DNA of 64,000 nt from Microglena sp. YARC (taxonomy: Eukaryota > Chlorophyta > Chlorophyceae > Chlamydomonadales > Chlamydomonadaceae), in assembly GCA_022414725.1 (NCBI GenBank), contig CM039464.1:41222655-41286654 (forward strand), read 5' to 3'. A program made the translations under genes and the position numbers. Below, in pieces: positions 56,401 to 64,000 of this stretch (positions within the stretch are counted from its first letter, which is position 1; each line of letters starts with the position of its first letter). Below the pieces are notes generated by a model. It did not search any database. It was not told where the DNA came from and was given only the letters and a program-made list of their open reading frames with translations.

Positions 56401-59400
56401 AGACCCAATAGGAGCACTGTGGATGGTGGTTGGTGGTGGTTGGTGGACCCAATAGGAGCACAGTGGATGGTGGTTTGGTTTCAGACCCAATAGGAGCACT
56501 GTGGATGGTGGTTGGTGGTGGTTGGTGGTGGTTGGTGGACCCAATAGGAGCACAGTGGATGGTGGTTTGGTTTCAGACCCAATAGGAGCACTGTGGATGG
56601 TGGTTGGTGGTGGTGGTTGGTGGTGGTTGGTGGACCCAATAGGAGCACAGTGGATGGTGGTTTGGTTTCAGACCCAATAGGAGCACTGTGGATGGTGGTT
56701 GGTGGTGGTGGTTGGTGGTGGTTGGTGGTGGTTGGTGGACCCAATAGGAGCACAGTGGATGGTGGTTTGGTTTCAGACCCAATAGGAGCACTGTGGATGG
56801 TGGTTGGTGGTGGTTGGTGGACCCAATAGGAGCACAGTGGATGGTGGTTTGGTTTCAGACCCAATAGGAGCACTGTGGATGGTGGTTGGTGGTGGTTGGT
56901 GGTGGTTGGTGGACCCAATAGGAGCACAGTGGATGGTGGTTTGGTTTCAGACCCATTAGGAGCACTGTGGATGGTGGTTGGTGGTGGTGGTTGGTGGTGG
57001 TTGGTGGACCCAATAGGAGCACAGTGGATGGTGGTTTGGTTTCAGACCCAATAGGAGCACTGTGGATGCTATAGCTTTTATACTGCGCCACACCGTTGAG
57101 CTTCACCATTCAAAAAACAAAAACGGTATTTTGTGCCTTCATTGACTTCAGAAAGGCTAATGATAGCGTCAACATAAGCATCCTTTGGAGCTGCCTTGAA
57201 CAGATGGGTATTCACGGCAACTACCTAAATACCCTGAGAAACATGTACAAACAAGTCCGTATGAGAGCACGTGTAGGCAATCGTATTAGCTCTGCCTTCT
57301 TAGCTGATGCAGGCGTTAAACAAGGAGATAATCAATCCACGCTTTTATTTGGTCTCTTTATTGACCAATGGGAGAAGTTCTTTACCAATAAATGTGGTGA
57401 AGAGGAAGGTATCAGAATTGCTGATATCATTTGCAGAGTAATCTTGTATGCCGATGATCTAGCTATCATGAGCGAGTCACAGTCAGGCTTATGGATTATA
57501 CTCAATTTGCGGCTTGATGGTTTGCTGGAGTGATGGACCACACATATTGGAAGTCATATTGATATGGTGTATTAAGTTGTGTCATATAAAGGTAATGATA
57601 ACGCCTGGTGGGGCGTGGTGTTAAGGGAGCCCGTCGTACGCGGGTGGGGAGCGGTCTCCTACCTCAACTGGACAAGCTACCATCGCGGTTGACGACGACC
57701 TGCAACGCCAAGAGCGACCAAAGGGGGAGTCGAACCCCCGACTCTTCATTCTTGAGCGATCTGGTCTACCACTTGACCATTGTAATCGCTAAAGAGGCTG
57801 TGTCATATACATATACATCTACATAGTTGTGTAACATACATATATATATACATATATGATGATGATGATTAGGTCTCTACCACTCACTTGGTCAGCCGTC
57901 TTTCCTTGTGGCTTGATGGTAGGATGGACCACGATCTTCACCTTTCCGCTATACATCTGGCTTTCCTTCCCGCTAGGCATGATCTTACCTGCAGGCATTT
58001 GGATTTGAAATTGAATTTGAAATTGGACTTGGATTTGAATGCAGGGATTTGGATTTCAATTTGTATTTTAAATTGGACTTGGATTTGAATTTTGATGCAG
58101 GGATTCCGATTTGAATTTGGATTTGGACTTGGATTTGAATGCAGGGATTTGAATTTGAAATTTGACATTTAAGGTTGGATTTGATTGTACTTGGATAAGA
58201 CGTGGATTGAAATGGATTTATATTTGTTTTCAAGTTTCCGCCATACATCTGGCTTTCCTTCCCGCTAGGCATGATCTTACCTGCAGGGATTTGGATTTGT
58301 ATTTGAATTTGGATTTGAATTTGAATGCAGGGATTTGGACTTGAATTTGACTTTCAAGGTTGGATTATATTGTACTTGGATAAGACAAGGATTGAAATGG
58401 ATTCGTATTTGTTTTTAAGTTTCCGCCATACATCTGGGTTTCCTTCCTGCTTGGCATGATCTTACCTGCAGGCATTTGGATTTGAATTTAGATTTGAATT
58501 TGGATTTGGGCTTGGATTTGAATGCAGGGATTCGGATTTGAAATTTGACTTTCAAGGTTGGATTATATTGTACTTAAATAAGACATGGATTGAAATGGAT
58601 TGATATTTGTTTTTAAGTTTCCGCCATACATCTGGCTTTCCTTCCCGCTCGGCATGACCTCACCTGCAGGCATTTGGATTTGAATTTGAATTTGAATGCA
58701 GGGATTCGGATTTGAATTTGACTTTCAAGGTTGGATTATATTGTACTTGGATAAGACATGGATTGAAATGGATTTATATTTGTTTTTAAGTTTCCGCCAT
58801 ACATCTGGCTTTCCTTCCCGATTGGCATGATCTTACCTGCAGAGGATTTGTGGATTCGAATTTGGATTTTAATTTAAAACTAGATCCCGTGATAGTGATA
58901 GTGATGCTGATCGTGATATCTATGGTGATGGCGAGGGGCAGGCTCTTAACCCTGAACCCTGAACAAGTGACCCGCCAGTTCCCGTGATAGTGATGGGCAC
59001 GACATCACATCCTAACTTGACTGTTGACACTTCATAGATGAGGCACCACCACCACCGACACCACCACCACTACAAACCACACCACCACTACCACCACCAC
59101 CAAGCGTGACCCACCAGTTCCCGTGATAGTAGTGGGCACAATGTCACATCCCGACTTGCACCGTTACCATGTCACAGGTGGGGCAGACCACCTGAACCAA
59201 CTTGCACCACCACCACCGACACCACCACCACAACCAAGCATGACCTACCAGTTCCCCTGATAGTAATGGGCACAACATCCTAACTTGACCCTTACCACTT
59301 CATAGATGCAGCAGACCCCCTGGACCAACTTGCATCACCACCACCACCACTACCACAACCAAGCGTGACCTACCAGTTCCCGTCATAGTAATGGGCACAA

Positions 59401-62261
59401 CATCACATCCTAACTTGATCGTTACCACCACCACCACCACCACCGACACCACCACCACCACAACCAAGCATGACCCACCAGTTACCTAATAGTAATGGGC
59501 ACGACGTCACATCATAACTTGACCCTTACCACTTCATAGATGAGGCACCACTACCGACCACCACCACCACCACCGAGCATGACCCACCAGCTCCCGTGAT
59601 AGTAATGGGCACAATGTCGCATCCTGACTTGACCATTACCATGTCACAGATGGGGCAGACAACCTGAACCAACTTGCACCACCACCACCACCACCGACCT
59701 CACCATCACCACCACCGACACCACCACCACCACACCACCGACACCACCACCACAACAACCAAGCATGACCTACCAGTTACCGTGATAGTGATGGGCACGA
59801 CGCCACAACCCAACTTGACAATAGTAGGGGTAGCGATATAGTGATGGTGATGTTGACCTTGACCCACCAGATCCCATGATAGTGATAGTGATGTCTATTG
59901 TGATGGTGAGGGGCAGGCCCTTAACCCTGAACACATGACCCACCAGTTCCCGTAATAGTAATGGGCATGACGTCAAATCCTAACTAGACATTGGTAGTGG
60001 TAGCGATATAGTGATGATGATGTTGACCTTGACCTTGACCCACCAGATCCAGTGATAGTGATAGTGATGTCTATGGTGATAGTGAGAGGCAGGCGTTAAC
60101 CCTCAACCCTGAACACGTGCCCCACCAGTTCCCATGATAATAATGGGCATGACGTCAAATCCTAACTAGACATTTGTAGTGGTAGCGATATAGTGATGAT
60201 GATGTTGACCTTGACCCACCAGATCCCGTGATAGTGATAGTCATAGTGATATCTATGGTGATGGCGAGGGGCAGGCCTTAACCCTGTGCCCTGAACATGT
60301 GACCCACCAGTTCCCGTGATAGTAATGGGCTTGACGTCACATCATAACTTGACCGTTAACACTTCCTAGATGAGGCACCACCACCGACACCACCACCGCC
60401 TCTACAAACCGCACCACCACCACCACCACCGAGCGTGACCCACCAGCTCCCGTGATAGTAATGGGCACGACGTCACATCATAACTTGACCCTTACCACTT
60501 CATAGATGAGGCACCACCACCGACTCCACCACCACCACTACAACCCACACCACCACCAAGCATGACCCACCAGCTCCCGTGATAGTAATGGGCACGACGT
60601 CACATCATAACTTGACCCTTACCACTTCATAGATGAGGCACCACCACCGACTCCACCACCACCACTACAACCCACACCACCACCACTACCACAACCAAGC
60701 ATGACCCACCAGTTCCCGCGATAGTAATGGGCACAATGTCACATTCCAACTTGACCGTTGCCACTTCACAGGTGAGGCAGACCACATAAACCAACTTGCA
60801 CCACCACCACTACCACTACCACCACCACCACTACCACCACCACCAGAACCACCAAGCATGACCCGCCAGTTCCCGTGATAGTAATGGGCACGACGTCGCA
60901 TCCTGACTTGACCGTTACCGTGTCACAGATGAGGCAGACCACCTAAACCAACTTGCACCACCACCACCACCGACACCACCAAGCATGACCCACCAGTTCC
61001 CGTGATAGTAATGGGCACAACATCAAATCCTAACTTGATCGTTACCACCACCATCACCACCACCGACACCACCACCACCACAACCAAGCATGACCCACCA
61101 GTTCCCGTGATAGTAATGGGCACGACGTCACATCCCTACTTGACCGTTAACACCTCATAGGTGAGGCAGACCACATAAACCAACTTGCATCACCACCACC
61201 ACCACCACCACCAAGAAGAACATCGACACCACCACCACAATCAACAACCGTGACCCACTAGTTCCTGTGGTAGTAATGGCCACGGCGTCACTCCCTAACT
61301 TGACAATGATAGGTTGAGCGATAAAGTGATGATGATGTTGACCTTGACCCACCAGATCCCATGATAGTGATAGTGATGGTGATGGCGAGGGGCAGGCCCT
61401 TATCCCTGAACCCTGAACACGTGACCCACCAGTTCCCGTGATAGTAATGGGCACGACGTCGCATCCCGACTTGACAACAATGCTGAAGGCTCCCTTCTTG
61501 AAATCAGCCATAACTCTATCTACGCTGCGTGTGCCCTCGGGGAAGAAGAGCACGGGGGCACCCTGCGCATGCAATGGGTGGTGGTTTGGGTCGGTTGGTT
61601 TGGCTGGGGTGATTTTGGTGGTTGGGGTTGGGGGTGGTGCCCATCACACCATCAATGCTGCTTGTGTCCACAGGGAAGAAGAGCACGGGGGCACCCTGCG
61701 CATGCAATGGGTGGTGGTTTGGGTCGGTTGGTTTGGCTGGGGTGATTTTGGAGGTTAAGGTGGTTGGGGTTGGGTTTGGGGGTGGTGCCCATCACACCAT
61801 CAATGCTGCGTGTGTCCACAGGGAAAAAGAGCACAGGGGGCATGCAATGGGTGGTGGTGGGGGGTGGTTGGGGGTGGTTATGGTGGTTGGGGTGATTTGG
61901 GTGGCTGGGGTTGGGGTTGGTGCCCATCACACCATCAATGCTGCGTGTGTCCACAGGGAAGAAGAGCACGGGGGCGCCCTGACATGCAATGGGTGGTGGT
62001 GGGGGTGGTTGGGGTTGGGGTTGGTGCCCATCACACCATCAATGCTGGCGGGTGGCCATGGGGAAGAAGAGCACTGGGGCGCCCTGCTCATTGCAAGCAC
62101 AGGGGTGGTTGGGGTGGTTGAGGTGGTAGGGGTCGGTGCCCACCACACCATCAATGCTGTTTGTGAACTCGGGGGAGAAGGGCACGGGGGCGCCCTGACA
62201 TGCAATGGGTGGTGGTGGGGTGGTTAGGGTGATGGGGTTGGGGTTGGGGGGCGAGCGAGCG

Positions 62262-62302
<41 letters not shown>

Positions 62303-64000
62303 GCAAGCGAGCAAGCACGCCAAGGCAAAGCCAAGCAAGCCAAGCATGCAAGCAAGCCCAAGTCCAAGCAATGCGGGGTGTGGAATTGAGTCCCAACAAC
62401 TCACCTTGTCCAGCAGCTCATGTAGCACGGAAGTGGTCGATATTGATGACAAACTACATGATAAACAAGCCTGTCAGCCGGTATGGGGGCAGTAAATATT
62501 GAGGACAAACTACTTAAGTAACTAGAAAAGTAAATGAAAAGCAACTTGAGTAACTAGAAAAGTAAATGAAAAGCAAGCAAGCAAGCAAGCCAAGCCAACT
62601 CACCTTGTCCAGCAGCTCACGGCATTGTTTCAATCAATCAAGCCAAGCCAAGCCAAGCCAACTCACCTTGTCCAGCAGCTCACGGCATTGTTTCAATCAA
62701 GCCAAGCCAAGCCAACTCACCTTGTCCAGCAGCTCACGGCATTGTTTCAATCAAGCCAAGCCAAGCCAACTCACCTTGTCCAGCAGCTCACAGCATTATT
62801 TCAATCAAGCCAAGCCAAGCCAACTCACCTTGTCCAGCAGCTCACGGCATTGTTTCAATCAAGCCAAGCCAAGCCAAGCCAACTCACCTTGTCCAGCAGC
62901 TCACGGCATTGTTTCAATCAAGCCAAGCCAAGCCAACTCACTTTGTCCAGCAGCTCACGGCATTGTTTCAATCAAGCCAAGCCAAGCCAACTCACCTTGT
63001 CCAGCAGCTCATGGCATTGTTTTAATCAAGCCAAGCCAAACCAAGCCAACTCACCTTGTCCAGCAGCTCACGGCATTGTTTCAATCAAGCCAAGCCAAGC
63101 CAACTCACCTTGTCCAGCAGCTCACGGATTGTTTCAATCAAGCCAAGCCAACTCACCTTGTCCAGCAGCTCACGGCATTGTTTCAAAGTGTTGAGCTGAC
63201 TCCTGGTGTCCATACGCTCTAGTCCAACATGGCCTGGTCAAGGGAGGTGTGAGTGTGTGTGTGCGAGGCATCGGGGGCCATGTGGTGTGTGTGTGTGTGT
63301 GTGTGAGTGTGGTGTGTGTGTGTGTGTGGGTGACGGGGGGGGGAATTAAAGTGTTGAACTGACTCCTGTTGTCCATCGGCGCTCTTAGTCCAACATGGGC
63401 TGATCAAGGAGGGAGTGTGTGTGTTAGTGGTGTGTCGTGCGTGTGCGTGTGTGGGGGTGTGGGTGTGGGGTGGGGGGGGGCATGTGTGTGTGTGTTGGGA
63501 CATCAATGGCGAGCTGACTCCTGGCTGTCCATTTGCTCTAGTCCAACATGGCCTGGGTCAAGGGATGTGTGTGTAGTGCGTGTTGGTGAGTGCGGGGGTG
63601 GGGGGGGGCATGTGTGGTGTGTTGTGATATCAAAGTGTTGAGCTGATTTCCTGGTGTCCATTCGCATTTCGACCTTCAACAAGGCCAGATCAAGGGAGGT
63701 GTGTGTGTGTGGGGGGGGGGGGGGGGGGGGGGGGATGTGTGTGTGTCGTGACATCAATGGATGTTGAGCTGACTCCTGGTGTTCATGTGCGCTCTAGTCC
63801 AACATGGCCTGGGCAAGGTGTGTGTGTGTTGTGTGTGTGTGGTGTAAGTGTGTGTGTGTGTGTGTGTGTGTGCATGTGTGTGTGTGTGTGTGGCGTGTGT
63901 GTGTGAGAGAGTGTGTGTGTGCGTGTGTGTGAGTGTGTGGGTGATATCAATGGATGTTGAGGCTGACTCCTGGTGTGTATGCGCTCTAGTCCAACATGGC
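53375..64000 (-). CDS. LPAAT: 1-acyl-sn-glycerol-3-phosphate acyltransferase (LPAAT, PlsC family), 3' part
   Basis: The enzyme adds the second acyl chain to lysophosphatidic acid, giving phosphatidic acid for membrane and storage lipid synthesis. Four exons are visible: 63218-63157, 61562-61430, 57988-57888 and 53470-53375. Joined, they give about 129 residues with matching phases: SQLNTLKQCRELLDK, then GAPVLFFPEGTRS (PlsC motif III), FKKGAFSIVVKSG, VVPITITGTGKIMPSG (motif IV with the VPI and GTG elements), SGKVKIVVHPTI, and a C-terminus ISQETRAVIASALP...EEPKK-stop. The motif layout resembles plastid-type plant LPAATs more than ER types, which is an inference. The catalytic HX4D motif must lie in exons upstream of 64000. 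Every visible intron contains tandem copies of its own exon edges, plus transposons. Confidence 0.88.
53690..54510 (-). repeat. Acceptor-junction tandem array of LPAAT exon G
   Basis: About nine copies at 80-90 bp spacing (about 53703, 53785, 53870, 53948, 54040, 54123, 54204, 54291, 54373, and a weaker one at 54488). Each carries a CACAG-type acceptor (plus-strand agctgtgg), then codons for SQETRAVIAS or close variants, then a cut-off and intron sequence with tggatttgaatttggattt. The spacer ggtggtacaggtggatttg is the intron part of the unit. Confidence 0.9.
54411..55198 (+). repeat. GGT-rich simple repeat (~790 bp)
   Basis: Almost purely GGTGGT, GGTAGG and similar on the plus strand. Long Thr/Pro/His-rich open frames on the minus strand are a by-product of composition. 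Confidence 0.95.
55226..55620 (-). repeat. Donor-junction copies of LPAAT exon F
   Basis: Copies of the exon F 3' edge (PQGKTADQ-type codons and GTGAGT donor) at about 55230-55275, 55485-55512 and 55547-55600. The first two are near-identical with a tatata tract. Between the first two lies ~200 bp (55290-55475) whose minus strand reads MERLSYIGLGALFDHLGLL, possibly an older mobile-element fragment. The third copy also repeats the sequence ccacacatattg..agtcat found at 57540. Confidence 0.75.
55769..55950. mobile_element. hAT-type MITE (182 bp)
   Basis: Inverted ends CAGGGTAATTCAAA / TTTGAAGTACCCTG, flanked by an exact 8-bp target duplication GTCCCTAT (55761-55768 and 55951-55958). CAGGG ends and an 8-bp duplication are diagnostic of the hAT superfamily. 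Removing it restores the LINE frame (ILVPIITKLF). Related sequence lies at 31506-31610 and 29568-29640. Confidence 0.92.
56200..57065 (+). repeat. Minisatellite grown inside the LINE RT GFRP motif
   Basis: Alternating copies of ttggtttcagacccaatagg and agcactgtggatggtggttgg (codons for GFRPNRSTVDG) with a variable number of ggtggt repeats between. About 14-15 RPNRST-type cores in ~860 bp. The RT frame is intact up to the first copy and resumes after the last. Confidence 0.95.
57589..57798 (-). mobile_element. tRNA-derived SINE, copy 2
   Basis: Flanked by an exact 11-bp target duplication TGTGTCATATA (57578-57588 and 57799-57809). Minus-strand head: a 7-bp acceptor-like pairing (gcgatta / tggtcgc), an A box TGGTCAAGTGG, a D-like stem tggtc/gacca, and a B box GGTTCGACTCC in a GGGGG/CCCCC stem. 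The anticodon arm is not canonical, so this is not a functional tRNA gene. The body ends ...cgttatcattacc. The A and B boxes would form an internal RNA polymerase III promoter. Confidence 0.88.
57888..57988 (-). CDS. LPAAT: LPAAT exon F
   Basis: Acceptor CTGCAG, 101 nt, GKIMPSGKESQMYSGKVKIV then HPTIKPQGKTADQ; donor CAA|GTGAGT. Completes the glycine codon left by exon E. Confidence 0.85.
58000..58860 (-). repeat. Acceptor-junction tandem array of LPAAT exon F
   Basis: Four extra copies, spaced 175-195 bp (about 58241, 58425, 58622 and 58799), of CTGCAG acceptor plus codons for KIMPSGKESQMY, followed by gg(a/c)ggaaac and intron sequence of ggatttgaatttg repeats. Confidence 0.9.
58900..61415 (-). 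repeat. Donor-junction tandem array of LPAAT exon E
   Basis: About 17 extra copies of the exon E 3' end plus donor: codons for VKLGCDVVPITITGT then G|GTGGGTCA. Plus-strand positions of the donor edge are about 58977, 59111, 59246, 59371, 59477, 59583, 59768, 59940, 60120, 60302, 60439, 60567, 60705, 60861, 60988, 61093 and 61255. Spacing is 105-180 bp, with CCACCA-rich spacers. The ACTG|GTGGGT donor is kept in most copies. A second, shorter family (gacccaccagatccc) lies between some copies. Confidence 0.92.
61430..61562 (-). CDS. LPAAT: LPAAT exon E (motifs III and IV)
   Basis: Acceptor GCGCAG, 133 nt. Encodes FFPEGTRS, which binds the acyl-acceptor phosphate, and VVPITITGT. Donor ACTG|GTGGGT, phase 1. 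Confidence 0.9.
61600..62215 (-). repeat. Acceptor-junction tandem array of LPAAT exon E
   Basis: Five extra copies (about 61640, 61787, 61921, 62028 and 62137) of the acceptor edge plus codons GAPVLFFP; then VDTRSIDGVMG or similar replaces EGTRSVD. Spaced 105-150 bp with ggtggttggggt spacers. Each ends in a shared cccatcacacc segment. Confidence 0.9.
62240..62345. repeat. (gcaa)n / agcaagcc simple repeat
   Basis: A GCAA-type microsatellite (gcaagcaagcaagc) that grades into the gccaagccaa spacer of the exon D donor array. Confidence 0.9.
62395..63150 (-). repeat. Donor-junction tandem array of LPAAT exon D
   Basis: Eleven extra copies of codons for (Q)CRELLDK plus GTGAG donor, one at 62398 and ten at 53-62-bp spacing from 62598 to 63103. 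Spacers are gccaagccaa motifs. Most copies are identical over ~38 bp; one (62935) has the donor neighbourhood changed to AAAGTGAG. Confidence 0.93.
63157..63218 (-). CDS. LPAAT: LPAAT exon D
   Basis: Acceptor GACTAG, 62 nt, encoding RMDTRSQLNTLKQCRELLDK, donor AAG|GTGAG. Matches the R-x-SQLE-x-L-x-x-C-x-x-L segment just before motif III of plant LPAATs. Confidence 0.85.
63219..64000 (-). repeat. Acceptor-junction tandem array of LPAAT exon D with GT microsatellites
   Basis: Five extra copies (about 63350, 63512, 63637, 63765 and 63957) of the exon D 5' edge: tag|agcgcatatggacaccagg-like sequence followed by SQLN codons, separated by (gtgtgt)n and polyG tracts. The 24-base G run at 63711-63734 lies here. 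The true exons upstream are beyond the window. Confidence 0.88.

Larger units (their letters stand above)
55665..57532 (+). mobile_element. LINE (non-LTR retrotransposon) ORF2 fragment, RT domain, inside LPAAT intron
   Basis: Plus-strand coding, opposite to the host gene. Before a nested MITE the frame reads IPIRPNSKG..PLTKNILVP; it resumes with IITKLFTRILSDDYLSQC, TPIPKSKGS, NCRGIAVGSVLPKNFSMVLN and QFGFRPNRSTVD. After an internal minisatellite it continues DAIAFILRHTVEL, FIDFRKANDSVN, GVKQGDNQSTLLFGLFID and the catalytic YADDLA (near 57448). This is the usual RT block order of LINEs. It ends by a stop at 57530, without the C-terminal part. It is inactive because of the insertions and truncation. 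The separate fragment at 48679-49998 covers the missing 3' portion of a similar element. Confidence 0.85.

Noticed and set aside
57715..57798. tRNA gene on the minus strand (A and B boxes, good T arm)
   Set aside because: The anticodon arm does not form a 7-base loop with U33, and the head is fused to a repeated body with target duplications, so it is a SINE.
59770..61123. Short ORFs containing VVPITITGT as independent acyltransferase genes
   Set aside because: Only the last ~15 codons of exon E plus the donor are present in each copy; they are junction repeats, not genes.
62598..63157. CRISPR-like regular spacing (~38-bp repeat, ~20-bp spacer)
   Set aside because: Spacers are themselves repeats (gccaagcc), the repeat encodes the LPAAT exon D end plus splice donor, and the sequence is eukaryotic.

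Overview
The window looks like nuclear DNA of a photosynthetic eukaryote of the green lineage, most likely an alga. Three interrupted genes are recognisable, all on the minus strand with GT-AG introns: a two-domain AP2-type transcription factor, a plant GIP1/UBA-like RNA-granule type protein, and a lysophosphatidic acid acyltransferase (LPAAT, PlsC family) closest to the plastid type. No bacterial-style operon, CRISPR array, rRNA or canonical tRNA gene was seen. The species is not determined; a prasinophyte-type alga with a large repetitive genome would fit, but that is a guess.

Layout. 1-11047: tandem array of a ~1.38 kb satellite. 11048-17465: a Ty1/copia-type element arranged as a long inverted repeat (arms ~2.9 kb, spacer ~0.6 kb). 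17466-18633: first copy of a 1168-bp direct repeat. 18640-22466: AP2 gene with splice-junction repeat arrays, a SINE and a Stowaway-like MITE. 22467-23531: nothing recognised. 23532-29096: second satellite array, a MITE and the second 1168-bp repeat. 29097-32185: dispersed repeats, no gene recognised. 32186-42543: GIP1-like gene with very large minisatellite-filled introns. 43932-44445: TAATG pentamer array. 45030-50922: LTR retrotransposon with a clean 5-bp target duplication; its right LTR carries a 2155-bp Harbinger-like transposon, which contains a LINE 3' fragment. 51-53.3 kb: SINE-like and dispersed repeats. 53375-64000: 3' half of the LPAAT gene (its 5' part lies beyond the window), whose introns hold a LINE, a hAT MITE, a SINE and large repeat arrays.

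The main unexplained signal is shared by all three genes. Introns are filled with tandem copies of the exon edge together with its splice site. Next to an exon's donor lies a downstream array of copies of the exon 3' end plus donor; next to an exon's acceptor lies an upstream array of copies of acceptor plus exon 5' start. In the LPAAT gene this holds for all three complete introns and the visible part of a fourth (5 to 17 extra copies in most arrays). The gaps between the donor and acceptor arrays are simple repeats (GGT, GT, polyG) or transposons. I know of no named process that explains this pattern. The exon models given here are read from the sequence alone: reading frame continuity, splice phase and family motifs agree, but no transcript data were available.
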